DNA of 64,000 bases. Source: a bacterium. Its GTDB lineage: Bacteria > Planctomycetota > Planctomycetia > Pirellulales > Pirellulaceae. A program made the position numbers and the translations under genes. Where the stretch lies: positions 1 to 64,000 of the forward strand of contig JAUIGN010000011.1 of the NCBI GenBank assembly GCA_030430075.1, written 5' to 3'. Under the pieces are notes generated by a model, which was not told where the DNA came from, ran no database searches, and was given only the letters and a program-made list of their open reading frames with translations. Every line of letters starts with the position of its first letter. The first letter of the stretch is position 1. This document shows positions 18,391-26,860 of the stretch, in pieces.

Positions 18391-18418
18391 TTGGCCCTTC
18401 AAGCCAACCTGCTAGAAT
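18391..18418 (+). promoter_or_regulatory. Possible sigma-70 type promoter
   Basis: TTGGCC (18391-18396) and TAGAAT (18413-18418) are 16 bp apart. The next annotated plus-strand gene starts almost 490 bp downstream, so it may drive that gene with a long leader, drive a small RNA, or be chance. Confidence 0.3.
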
Positions 18419-18621
18419 AGTGACGAGGAACCGGGCGATCGCCAAGCGGGTCGATGCGGAGAGCGGACGTCGCCCGATTGCCAGAGTTGCCTGTGAAAAC
18501 GGCGCACCCCACCGTCGCGGACATGACCGGCACTTGGCTCGATGGGCCGGGGTCGCCGCATTCTGGTCGCGGCCTGCCCCTTGCCGATGGTCGACGGATT
18601 GCCGCCATCGACAAGCCCGAA

Positions 18622-18777
18622 CGATGCATCAACGAACAACCCTTGTGTGCACGTCATGATGACGCCGTCGTTTTTCGTGAACTTCGCCAAAGCGTCGCGC
18701 CGATCCGTCGGAACACGTGAGCGTCCGGTTTGCGCAACCAGCAAAGGAACCGGGGCTAACGCCCAACGGCTGATGAA
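18622..18777 (-). repeat. Interspersed repeat R1, copy C
   Basis: On the minus strand it reads TTCATCAGCCGTTGG, hairpin GGGC-GTTA-GCCC (18753-18764), CCGGTTCC, AACCGGACGCTCACG, GATCGGCGCGACGCTTTGG, GTTCACGAAAAACGACGGCG and TTGTTCGTTGATGCATCG. It is the only R1 copy that is not between converging genes. Confidence 0.75.
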
Positions 18778-18905
18778 GAATCCGCGTCATCGTCCGGTTT
18801 GCTCAACGGCGGATGGATGAACCCGGCTGGCTCGCGGCTGATGCGGGCGGCTCGGCAGACGCCGTTCCCGCCCACAAGATAGACAACGTCTTGGAAACAC
18901 CTGAC

Positions 18906-19331
18906 ATGCGACGCATTTTGCTGGGAATCTTGTCGCTGGTGTTTCTGGGAGTGTCTGTTGGAATCTACATCCAAGGCGAACCGGACACGAGGTTCTTCTT
19001 GATCCGTACCGTGGCCGACGACCAGAAGTTTCTACTCAGCGTTTGCCAACGTGTCGGCATCGTGCTGGGCGCCATGTGGCTGGCTTATGACCAGGTGCTC
19101 AAGTTAGGCCAGCGTTCACCGCCATGGCTCTTGGGTTGCATTGGTCTGTGCCTGTTGGTGATCGTTGTCCGACCGAAAGCGATCGTTGTCGTGGCACCGT
19201 TACTGGCGGTGGTCGCGGCAATGCAGTTCGTGAGCTGGCTCTTCAAGCCGCTGCCTAATCCGCGCCGACGTTCCCGCACGTCGGCACCTTCCGACACCGC
19301 GAAGTCGTCGCGGCACGACCGCCGACCGTAG
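18906..19331 (+). CDS. Small integral membrane protein, unknown function
   Basis: A protein of about 141 residues with roughly four hydrophobic segments: ILLGILSLVFLGVSVGIY, RVGIVLGAMWLAY, LLGCIGLCLLVIVV and AIVVVAPLLAVVAAMQFVSWLF. A charged, Arg/Ser-rich C-terminal tail is probably cytoplasmic. The frame extends upstream to 18813, but that part has no membrane character and ATG at 18906 begins a normal MRR-hydrophobic start. I do not recognise the family. The gene converges on the protease-like gene at 19366 with a 34-bp gap. Confidence 0.6.
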   Translation: MRRILLGILSLVFLGVSVGIYIQGEPDTRFFLIRTVADDQKFLLSVCQRVGIVLGAMWLAYDQVLKLGQRSPPWLLGCIGLCLLVIVVRPKAIVVVAPLLAVVAAMQFVSWLFKPLPNPRRRSRTSAPSDTAKSSRHDRRP

Positions 19332-19365
19332 ACAGGTCGCAAGCCGGCGCCTGCAGAGCATTTCG

Positions 19366-21324
19366 TTATAGCCGGTCCAGTGCATCGACCCAGCGGACAA
19401 GCTCCGCCAGTTCGCCGGCGTTGAGCTCTCGCGGCGACCCCAACTCGGTAACCGTGACGGGGTATTTCATCTCGCGAAACGCTTCGATTCCCGCCTCGAC
19501 CCGCTCAGCGATGGGCGAGGACTTGACGAGCGTCGTGTAGATCGCCAGCCGGCTGATGGGGTCGTTGTCGGGCAATTGCATCCGCAGCGGCAGCCCGGCA
19601 TCGACGGCAACGACCCCTGTAAATCGGTCGCGATGTTCGAATGCAGTCAAGTAGGCCATCGCACCACCCGCCTGGTGACCATAGACGACGACGCGTGTCG
19701 GGTCGATGTTGTAGGTCGCCACACCCTGGTCGACCGCCTTCTTGATAAAGTCGACTTCGGTTCGCGTCCAACGCTCGGCGTCCTTCGGTTGTGGTGCGAT
19801 CACGATCAGGTCGTTTTCTTCACCCGCCTCGCGCCATCGATCCGCGAAGGCCTCGCGCTGAAACGTGCCGGGCGCGGTGAGGTACACCACCAGTCCATAC
19901 TCAATTCGCGGATTGTAATCGACGGGGACGACGGCCACGCAGGTGTTGGGCTCCTCCGGAATTTTGATTTCCGTTACGCCGACTTCGACATTTCGGACAC
20001 CTTCCAGGGGAAGTTCGTCATGTGCCGGCGGCAATTCCGCTTCGATCTCATTGGGCAACGTTCCTAGCACGACTTGCAGATCGAGCGACTTGTCGCCACG
20101 CATCACGGTGACGCCAACATTCCCACCGACCTCGCGGCGGGCAATCTCGGCACGCAGCGCGGACGGATCCTGGTATTCCTGACCAGCGAAGCGCACGATG
20201 CGGTCGCCTTGTTGGAGGCCGGCCGCGCCGCCGCCACTGTCAGGGTAGACGTACCGAACGACGATTCCATTCGCATTGCGTTGCGGTAAGACGCCCAGGA
20301 AAGGGTGCTCGTAGGCCAGCAGCTTTTCTGCCAGCGTGACCTTGGTCTCGATTCGCTCGTCACCTCGCGTGACGGTGATGCCGACTTCGTCACCGCCATA
20401 AAGTGGGCCAAGTGCATGTTTCAACTGGGCGACGGTCCGCACCTCCTTTCCGGCCACGGCCACGATGGTGTCCCCCGCTTTCATGCCGGCGACGTCGGCT
20501 GGAGAGCGGATTTTGCAGGCCGCGATCTTCGGCGGCTCGCTATAAATGCTGCCCTTGGGGAGGGAAATGCCGAGCAGCCCCCGATGCAGATCGTTGCCGG
20601 CTTTCATCTGGTCGAGGTGCGCATTGATCTGGTCCAACGGCACGGCGAACCCGATTCCCGAATCATACCACTCGGCGCCGGCAAACTCGCTTGTGGCCTG
20701 CGGCGACATCGGGACGAGCACGCCAATGACACGACCCTGGATATCGATCAACGGACCGCCGTAGTTGCTCGGGGAGACTTTGGCATCGGTCTGAACTGCC
20801 TTGCCCCAGATCCGGTTCACAGCGCTCAGGATTCCGGTCGACGTGTTGGGCACCTGCGGGTCCAAGGTCTTCCCAACTGCCAGCGTCCACTGTCCAACCA
20901 CCAACTCGCCCCTGGGTGAAACAACAGGTGGGACAAGCTTTTCATCGGTATTGACCTTCAGCAGCACCAGCATCCGGCTTTGGTCTCGGGCAACAATCTC
21001 TGCCGCCGCGCGCCGGCCACTCCCGACCGTCACCAGAATCGAATCCGGTTTCTGCACGAAGTTGAAAGCACTGGAGATGACATAACCGTCTTCAGAGACC
21101 ACCAGCCCCGTGGTCGGCCCATCGCCGACAACGAAATTGCCGACCCGTTCCAACCCGCCAAACGTTTCAATCCGCACCACCGACGGAGCCACCTTGGCGA
21201 CGGCGGCCTGCAGGGCACGTTCCTCGAGTTCGATCAGGTCGTCTTCGCCGGAGGCGTGAAAGAGGTCGCAACTTCCCACGAGCAACAGGGCGGCCAGGAG
21301 ACATCGAATGAAATCGTTCATCAA
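19366..21324 (-). CDS. HtrA-like pseudoprotease with two PDZ domains fused to an inactive-looking alpha/beta hydrolase
   Basis: A 652-residue exported protein; the leader ends LLLVGSC, so a lipoprotein at Cys19 is possible. A trypsin-like S1C domain (about 40-235), two PDZ domains (about 245-335 and 340-420) and an esterase-like alpha/beta hydrolase (about 455-650) follow. The protease triad is gone: Phe87 replaces His (YVISSAFNFV), Met118 replaces Asp (DQSRMLVLLKV) and Tyr188 replaces Ser (SPSNYGGPL). In the hydrolase the nucleophile elbow reads GHQAGG, with Gln551 where Ser is expected, and no catalytic His motif is seen near the end. The fold signatures are otherwise intact, so a binding or scaffold role is likelier than catalysis. 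It is the last gene of a minus-strand run, 113 bp after another degenerate HtrA-like gene. Confidence 0.8.
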   Translation of the reverse strand: MMNDFIRCLLAALLLVGSCDLFHASGEDDLIELEERALQAAVAKVAPSVVRIETFGGLERVGNFVVGDGPTTGLVVSEDGYVISSAFNFVQKPDSILVTVGSGRRAAAEIVARDQSRMLVLLKVNTDEKLVPPVVSPRGELVVGQWTLAVGKTLDPQVPNTSTGILSAVNRIWGKAVQTDAKVSPSNYGGPLIDIQGRVIGVLVPMSPQATSEFAGAEWYDSGIGFAVPLDQINAHLDQMKAGNDLHRGLLGISLPKGSIYSEPPKIAACKIRSPADVAGMKAGDTIVAVAGKEVRTVAQLKHALGPLYGGDEVGITVTRGDERIETKVTLAEKLLAYEHPFLGVLPQRNANGIVVRYVYPDSGGGAAGLQQGDRIVRFAGQEYQDPSALRAEIARREVGGNVGVTVMRGDKSLDLQVVLGTLPNEIEAELPPAHDELPLEGVRNVEVGVTEIKIPEEPNTCVAVVPVDYNPRIEYGLVVYLTAPGTFQREAFADRWREAGEENDLIVIAPQPKDAERWTRTEVDFIKKAVDQGVATYNIDPTRVVVYGHQAGGAMAYLTAFEHRDRFTGVVAVDAGLPLRMQLPDNDPISRLAIYTTLVKSSPIAERVEAGIEAFREMKYPVTVTELGSPRELNAGELAELVRWVDALDRL

Positions 21325-21437
21325 TCACTTTTCTGCGGATCAAGTTCGATTACCGGGCGGAACTCCGCCAACTTTTTCATGCGGGCTACGTGAGGCAGAC
21401 CGCAGGGACCAGTTACCAAGGCCTGCGCCGACAATGA

Positions 21438-22448
21438 CTACTCGTCCGGGGCAAACAAGGACACTTCGACCAACTGCTGGCCCCGTTGCACCAGCAGTCG
21501 AACTTCATCGATCCGATCGATGTAGGACAGGGCATTCTTCAAGTCCGAAGCGGAACCAGCCAGGCGATCATTGACGAACAGAATCATGTCGTCCGGCTGC
21601 AAGCCGGACTCGGCAGCCGGTGAAGCAGCAACCACGTCGTCAACGTAGGGCGGCGTCTTTGCCAGCACATCGGGAATCAGGACAATTCCCAACAGCGCCA
21701 ACGTCATCGGTTCCGCGGGGCGTCGTAGATCGGGATCATCAGGTTGCGGCCGCAATTCCCCGTCAATAATCTGCTCGACGGACAACTGAACTTCCGAAAT
21801 CGGAATCGCATAGTTCAACCAGGTATTGTCCAGCTTGTTCCGCAGTTCCTTGCCGACCACAGCGGCCAGCCGACCGCGACGGTCGGTCAGAGCTCCGCCG
21901 CCAGCGCCGGGGTTGTTCGTCATCGCGTCCAGCACATAGGCGGGGCCGTCGTAAGCTGATTCGAAGGCACCTCGACGTGCGGCCAGCCGAGTTCGGGCGG
22001 AGACACTCCCGTGCAACACGCTGGCGGCTTCGTCACCGACCGCCACATTGAACAAGTTGCTGAACGCAAGTACCCGCGAGCCAGGCGCGAGGTCGATGGC
22101 ATCATCCAAAGCAAAGTGCGATAGTTGCTCGGCGTCAATCTTCAGTACGGCAATCTCGACCCGCGGATCCGCCCCGATCAGCTCGGCCTGAAAACGGCGG
22201 CCGTCGTCCAAGACGACCGTCACGAACTCCGTGTCCAGCACGTAGCTCCAAACCGTCAGGATGTGTCCCTCCGCAGAGATAACGAATCCGGACTGATAGG
22301 CTTCCAGCCCCCGGCCTCCCCCTGCGCCATAGATCTTAACCATCCTCGGCTGGACGTCGCGAACCACGGGCGCGAAGGTGCTCTCTGCGCGGCCGACGGC
22401 TGGAAGGCTCAACAATAAGGCAACCGAGCAGCACTGTCGGGCGAACAT
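21438..22448 (-). CDS. HtrA-like PDZ protein lacking the catalytic triad
   Basis: A secreted protein of about 336 residues. The signal peptide is MFARQCCSVALLLSLPAVGRA. The trypsin-like domain keeps GFVISAEGHILT and DPRVEIAVLKI, but the triad positions read Ser68 (for His, in TVWSYV), Glu98 (for Asp) and Gly183 (for Ser, in NNPGAGGGAL). One C-terminal PDZ domain has the PAAESGLQPDDMILFVND pattern. It should not be a serine protease. ATG at 22448 has AGGTGG 6 nt upstream. An earlier ATG at 22505 directly abuts the stop of the active protease gene and would add 19 residues in front of the signal peptide. It is in operon with its active paralogue, which suggests a regulatory or substrate-binding partner. 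Confidence 0.78.
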   Translation of the reverse strand: MFARQCCSVALLLSLPAVGRAESTFAPVVRDVQPRMVKIYGAGGGRGLEAYQSGFVISAEGHILTVWSYVLDTEFVTVVLDDGRRFQAELIGADPRVEIAVLKIDAEQLSHFALDDAIDLAPGSRVLAFSNLFNVAVGDEAASVLHGSVSARTRLAARRGAFESAYDGPAYVLDAMTNNPGAGGGALTDRRGRLAAVVGKELRNKLDNTWLNYAIPISEVQLSVEQIIDGELRPQPDDPDLRRPAEPMTLALLGIVLIPDVLAKTPPYVDDVVAASPAAESGLQPDDMILFVNDRLAGSASDLKNALSYIDRIDEVRLLVQRGQQLVEVSLFAPDE

Positions 22449-22505
22449 GCGAAGCCACCTGCGGATCGGGCGGCGCGGCACCTGGCAAGGTGAGTTACAG
22501 ATCAT

Positions 22506-24287
22506 TTAGGTCGCTTCTTTCGTTGGGGACAACTCGATCTCAGTAAGCTCCAATTCCGCGAAGACCCCGTCGCCGTGCCAGACCGTGATCCGGTGCGGAA
22601 GACGCACCTCTTGCACTTCGCGGTAGGTGTCGAAGTAGACTTCGCACGGGTCCTGCCCCAGTTCGGGAAACATTTCCATCGCGACCAAACGGCCGCTGCC
22701 CGGCTCGAATGACAAGTGCGCCTCCACCACGTCGAATGTGACCGCAACCACGTCATACAGTCCTTTGCGATCCCGCAGCGGCTGGGTCCCCAGATAGTAG
22801 GCATCACCGATCCGAGTGGGACCGTCGATCAAGAATCGCCGCCAGATATGAAATGAAGCCAGCAAACCGCCGCTGCCGGTGGGACCGAGTTGCTCGGAGA
22901 AATCGGTTCCAACCGCCACCGTCGACTCCCCGGCCGGGACGACCGCCGACGACTCCGCATGGTCCAACTGGAAGGATACGGCATCGCCCTCCAGCGACTT
23001 GCCTGCCAGCTTCCAGCGTCCTCCGAACTTGCTGAAGTCGCCATCGGTCCGACAACCGTTCCAGACCCGTTCCAGACTCAATTCGTTAAAGTAGTAGTTG
23101 GCGTAGCCGGTCCGCTCCTTAATCATTTTGGCGATCGCGGCCGGAACCGGAGGCGCCTGGGGACCGTGCGGCTGCTTCGGTTCGTCTTCGTCGCCAGGCT
23201 GCTTGCCGGGGGCCTTGTCCGGCCTTTTTCCATGTGGCGGCTGCTGGTCCTTGGCGGTCTGTTTTTGGACGAGCTCAATCAGTTCTTCGCGGGCATGGAC
23301 GCCGGACAGTCGCACCAGTAGTTCGCGTTCCTTGCCGTCGCGCAAGATGGTCAGGGGAACGCGCCAACCACGGGGGTAGATCCCCAACACATTCTTGAAG
23401 CCATTAACCGATCCAATCGAGCGGCCGCCGAAGCGGATCACTTCGTCCCCGTAGCGAACGCCGCGCCGGTAGGCATCCGATGACTCGAGGATATTGGAGA
23501 TAACGATGCCCCCGTCTTCGTTGGCTGAGACGGTCGCGCCGAGCGTCGCATGGTCGACAATCCGCCCGCTCCGCAAGTGTCCCATGAAGTTCTTGATCTG
23601 GTTGATCGAAATGGCGTAGCCTAGCCCAACGTTGACACGCCCCCGTTTTTCGAATGACCCTCGACCGTTGATACCGATCAACTCGCCCCGGGCGTTGAAC
23701 AACGGTCCGCCCGAGTTACCGGGGTTAATCGACGCGTCCGTCTGAATGCAGTCTGCGTATTCCAGAATCGTACCGGCGGGGAACTGATAGCGATGCACGC
23801 CGGACACGATGCCGTAGGTGACCGTCGGTTGAAAGTCCGTCGCCAGCAGGAACGGATTGCCGACGGCAAAGCACCAGTCCCCGACCCGCACGTCGTCGCT
23901 ATCGGCCATCACCGCTGTAGGAAAGTCATCGCGCCCACACAATTTGATCAGGGCGACATCTCCCGTCGGATCCAGACCCACGATCACGGCATCGTACAAC
24001 CGGCCATCGGCCATGCTGCACTGCATGTAAGACCCGACCGGCGAGGTGACGTGAAAGTTGGAGAGCGCATACCCGTCGGGAGAGATCACGACGCCCGACC
24101 CGCCCCCATTGCCGTCGGCGGAAAAGACCGAGACGGCGGAAGCGACGGCCCGGGCAATCGCTTCGGTCCGTTGTCGCTCTGCCGCCAAGACCGCTTCGGG
24201 CACGCCATCAGCAAGCACCGCAGGCGCGGGCAGCGCCGCGAGCACCGTCAGCAGGCAGATCGCCGATCGCATCATCAGTCGCTTCAT
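22506..24287 (-). CDS. Secreted HtrA/DegP-like serine protease with PDZ and C-terminal extension
   Basis: A 593-residue protein with signal peptide MKRLMMRSAICLLTVLAALPAPAVLA (shown in parts: basic start, hydrophobic core, AxA end). The trypsin-like domain has a full triad: His79 (ALSNFHV), Asp110 (DPTGDVALIKL) and Ser192 (NPGNSGGPL). A PDZ domain follows at about 255-330. A hydrophilic Lys/Pro/Gln-rich linker (about 345-385) leads to a unique domain of about 200 residues that I do not recognise. HtrA enzymes degrade or refold damaged envelope proteins. It starts by an ATGA overlap with the NPCBM gene and is followed directly by two catalytically dead paralogues, a likely functional set. Confidence 0.85.
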   Translation of the reverse strand: MKRLMMRSAICLLTVLAALPAPAVLADGVPEAVLAAERQRTEAIARAVASAVSVFSADGNGGGSGVVISPDGYALSNFHVTSPVGSYMQCSMADGRLYDAVIVGLDPTGDVALIKLCGRDDFPTAVMADSDDVRVGDWCFAVGNPFLLATDFQPTVTYGIVSGVHRYQFPAGTILEYADCIQTDASINPGNSGGPLFNARGELIGINGRGSFEKRGRVNVGLGYAISINQIKNFMGHLRSGRIVDHATLGATVSANEDGGIVISNILESSDAYRRGVRYGDEVIRFGGRSIGSVNGFKNVLGIYPRGWRVPLTILRDGKERELLVRLSGVHAREELIELVQKQTAKDQQPPHGKRPDKAPGKQPGDEDEPKQPHGPQAPPVPAAIAKMIKERTGYANYYFNELSLERVWNGCRTDGDFSKFGGRWKLAGKSLEGDAVSFQLDHAESSAVVPAGESTVAVGTDFSEQLGPTGSGGLLASFHIWRRFLIDGPTRIGDAYYLGTQPLRDRKGLYDVVAVTFDVVEAHLSFEPGSGRLVAMEMFPELGQDPCEVYFDTYREVQEVRLPHRITVWHGDGVFAELELTEIELSPTKEAT

Positions 24288-25528
24288 TTCGTCAGCCTTG
24301 CATTGCAGAGATTGAGATTGTCACCCCGTTCCGAGTTGTCACCGCCGTAGTCGACCACGATCTTCAATCTGCGAATTCCAGCCATGTCCAGCTCCAAGTC
24401 GAACGGCTCGTCCTGCCCCTTGATCCGCCGTGAAAAGATCTCTCGGTTGTCGCCAAAAATGCGTAACTCCAGGTCTGCCTCATAACGCGACTCGTCGTCG
24501 ACTCCCACCCGCGCGAGAAGGCTTCGATACCGCTTGGTCAGGCGATACGTCACTTCCGCGTAGCTGTGCAGGGCCAGCCCTTTCTCGTAGGCTTCGTCGT
24601 CCAATTTCAGGACACTCCCGTACCGTCCCGTGTCGAACTTGGGGCCAAACCAGCGCTCGGCAGAAGGTGTCACGACAATGTTCCGCCGCGGTTTCCAGAC
24701 CACGGATTCACGCGGCAGGTCGCTCAGGTAACCGATGTTGCCGACTGAATAGTCGAGCATTGTCACCTTGGCCAGTGGCATGCTGAAACGGACCCCGGAG
24801 ACCGTAATCCCGCTCATTTCGTCCGCCTCGAACTTCAGCGAGCGGACGTACCAGTGGGAGCCGCTGGCATCGCTCAACCGGCAGATCGGATCACGGGGCG
24901 TGGACGTTGTCCGATGGTAATAGATCACGCCCTGGACCTTGCGACGCGACACGCTGACCGGCGTGTCGTCCAATTCGAAGCGGACGCTTGCTTCGTCAAT
25001 TTCACCCAATACGCCCTCCGGGGCGTCGAGTGCCACCTGGGCGGTACCCGGATCACTCCCCTCGGCGGCCTCCGCCGTCTTGCGAATGACAATGGCATCG
25101 GATTGGCGCGGGCTGGCAACCACTTGCTCCCATTGGGTTCGCGTGGCGGGAGAAACGGCCATCATCCGTACATGGCCAATGGCCCGCGTGGAGACCGTCA
25201 CCTCGCTGTCGTCCAGCAACACGACCGTCGCGCGGCCTCGCGAGACCGCGTATTGCCTGGCGTGGAGGACCGAACCGTCAACCAGCGTGACCACCGTGTC
25301 GACCTTCTCGCTGCGGGGCACCGGCCCGACCGCCGCCGCGGTGGGTTCGACCCCCAGCAATTGGCTGGATTCAAAGGTCCGTTCACCTGCGGTGGTGCCG
25401 ATCACGACCTGCCGCGTGTTCACATCGACGAGCGTACCGACGACGGTCTCGCCTCGCATCGGCGTCACGGTGACTTCCACGCTCGGCGCCGCAATCATCG
25501 TTAGACCAATCACTAGAGCATTCAACAT
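24284..25528 (-). CDS. Secreted NPCBM-domain protein
   Basis: A 414-residue protein with a short hydrophobic leader (MLNALVIGLTMIAAPS). The N-terminal part (about 20-110) looks like small beta units with GTLVDVNTRQVVIGTTAG. The C-terminal 130 residues match the NPCBM (NEW2) carbohydrate-binding module: YEKGLALHSYAEVTYRL, VGVDDES, FGDNREIF and IVVDYGGDN. NPCBM domains bind terminal galactose or related glycans. The gene ends in an ATGA overlap with the active HtrA-like gene. No catalytic domain is visible, so it probably binds an envelope glycan. Confidence 0.8.
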   Translation of the reverse strand: MLNALVIGLTMIAAPSVEVTVTPMRGETVVGTLVDVNTRQVVIGTTAGERTFESSQLLGVEPTAAAVGPVPRSEKVDTVVTLVDGSVLHARQYAVSRGRATVVLLDDSEVTVSTRAIGHVRMMAVSPATRTQWEQVVASPRQSDAIVIRKTAEAAEGSDPGTAQVALDAPEGVLGEIDEASVRFELDDTPVSVSRRKVQGVIYYHRTTSTPRDPICRLSDASGSHWYVRSLKFEADEMSGITVSGVRFSMPLAKVTMLDYSVGNIGYLSDLPRESVVWKPRRNIVVTPSAERWFGPKFDTGRYGSVLKLDDEAYEKGLALHSYAEVTYRLTKRYRSLLARVGVDDESRYEADLELRIFGDNREIFSRRIKGQDEPFDLELDMAGIRRLKIVVDYGGDNSERGDNLNLCNARLTK

Positions 25529-25732
25529 CAGCTAGGGTGTTCCTCTCTCTGCCGCAGCAGCTACCTGGCGCGTCCGGCTCCCATCGATCGCGTCGAGCAG
25601 TTACCGGGACGCTCGCTCAATCGGGACGCTCGGCACCCGGCACTGGCAGCCAAGGGCAGGGCGGATGATTTCTGTCCCTGGCAACCCGGGAGTTGGTGTC
25701 CATTGTTGTTTCGAGCGTCTTGCACAATCGGA

Positions 25733-25800
25733 GTTGGAGACCTGCGGCGAGCCATTTCGCTGGGGGCGGAGACCCGCGCCCAACCATTGCGCGAGCGCCG
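25733..25800 (+). repeat. Interspersed repeat R2, diverged copy
   Basis: GGAGTTGGAGACCTGCGGCGAG followed by GGCGGAGACCCGCGCC lies in the 25529-25801 gap, which otherwise shows no gene. It is a weaker match to the R2 copies at 10199, 35515 and 59961. Confidence 0.6.
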
Positions 25801-25801
25801 C

Positions 25802-26860
25802 TCAAGGTGTCTGGCTTCCCGCCTCCTGAGCGAGCCGTTCGAGATATTCTTCAATCACATCACGAAAATGGGCCGGCAGATCCTTGCTGATCTGCTGGAG
25901 TGCTTCCTGCCTTGCCTTCGGAGGAAGGTTGCCCCAGCCGGATTTTGTGCCGATCTTTTTCTGGTCAACGTCACCCTGCCCACGTCCGCCGAGCGGCACG
26001 GAGTCGTTGGCGGGCGCCGTCGATCGGGAACCGCCCTGGCCGGCCGATGCGCTCTGCTGTTGTTGCTGCTGTTGCTTTTCTTTCTCCTCGATCATCTTGT
26101 CGAGCTTGGCGATCACATCGTCTTCCTGCTGGCGGACCCGCGTCCCCGCGCGTGAGAATCGCAGGCGACGTTCGATGTCCTCCATCATCCGCGCGATCTC
26201 ATTGAGCGAATCGGTCTTGAGCGGCTTCAAATCCGCCTCCATCAGCCGGGCCACCTTGGCGTACCGCCGCGGCAGGTCCGCTTCGTTCTCCAGCAACTTC
26301 GCCAGCGACCCCAGGCAGGCTTCCTTCTCCAACAGGCGATGCTGGACAACGGCCTGAAAGAACAGCAGGGATGCCGGGTCGATGACCGTCTCCGGCGACA
26401 AGGCATCCAAGGGTCCCTTTGCCTCGTCATAGTACTCGTGCTGCGCCAGCCAGCGGCCGTAGATCAGCCGCAAGTGATGCCGTTCAAATGGAGTCAGTTG
26501 CGGGTCGTTCAGCAGTTCCGAGCGATCTGCCAACGGCGGCGCAGGCGTGCTGCGGCAGACATCGACCAGCGTTCGTCCTGCATCGCTGGTGCGGGCCAGC
26601 GTCTCGGCGAGCCGATCGAGCAGCGCCGACGGGGGCGCGTCCTGGACATCCTCCCACATGGCCAGCAATTCGCCTCGGGTGGCCTCTTCCAAGGACGCTT
26701 GGGAGAGCCACTGCCGCACCATCTGCTGGGTTGTTTCGGCGTCCATGACTTTCCAACTGGCGCGGGTCCCCAGTTCATTCGGGTCGACCGCCCAAGCGGA
26801 TACTGGCGGGGTGAGGACCGCGATCACGAACAACAGGTGATATCGTCGCAGAGAGATCAT
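25802..26860 (-). CDS. Conserved-looking secreted protein with coiled coil and poly-Gln, unknown function
   Basis: A 352-residue protein with a signal peptide ending VSAWA. The central part is helical with tetratricopeptide-like character (LRLIYGRWLAQHEYYDEAKGPL). A predicted coiled coil (IARMMEDIERRLRFSRAG to KLDKMIEEKEK) is followed by seven Gln and a Gly/Ser linker. The C-terminus has LPPKARQEALQQISKDLPAHFRDVIEEYLERLA, shown here in its family-like helical form; I recall similar ends in planctomycete proteins next to DUF4175-like genes. The start overlaps the stop of the gene before it (TAATG). It probably forms an envelope complex with its two upstream neighbours. Confidence 0.7.
   Translation of the reverse strand: MISLRRYHLLFVIAVLTPPVSAWAVDPNELGTRASWKVMDAETTQQMVRQWLSQASLEEATRGELLAMWEDVQDAPPSALLDRLAETLARTSDAGRTLVDVCRSTPAPPLADRSELLNDPQLTPFERHHLRLIYGRWLAQHEYYDEAKGPLDALSPETVIDPASLLFFQAVVQHRLLEKEACLGSLAKLLENEADLPRRYAKVARLMEADLKPLKTDSLNEIARMMEDIERRLRFSRAGTRVRQQEDDVIAKLDKMIEEKEKQQQQQQQSASAGQGGSRSTAPANDSVPLGGRGQGDVDQKKIGTKSGWGNLPPKARQEALQQISKDLPAHFRDVIEEYLERLAQEAGSQTP

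Larger units (their letters stand above)
18161..18905. other. Long intergenic region with R1 copy C and a promoter-like site
   Basis: This gap of about 745 bp separates two diverging genes. Short frames exist (for example 18454-18720 plus), but they overlap the R1 repeat and have no recognisable protein features. Apart from R1 and one sigma-70-like site I see nothing in it. Confidence 0.5.

Noticed and set aside
18454..18720. Plus-strand frame of 88 codons downstream of a promoter-like site
   Set aside because: It overlaps R1 copy C and shows no protein-like pattern.
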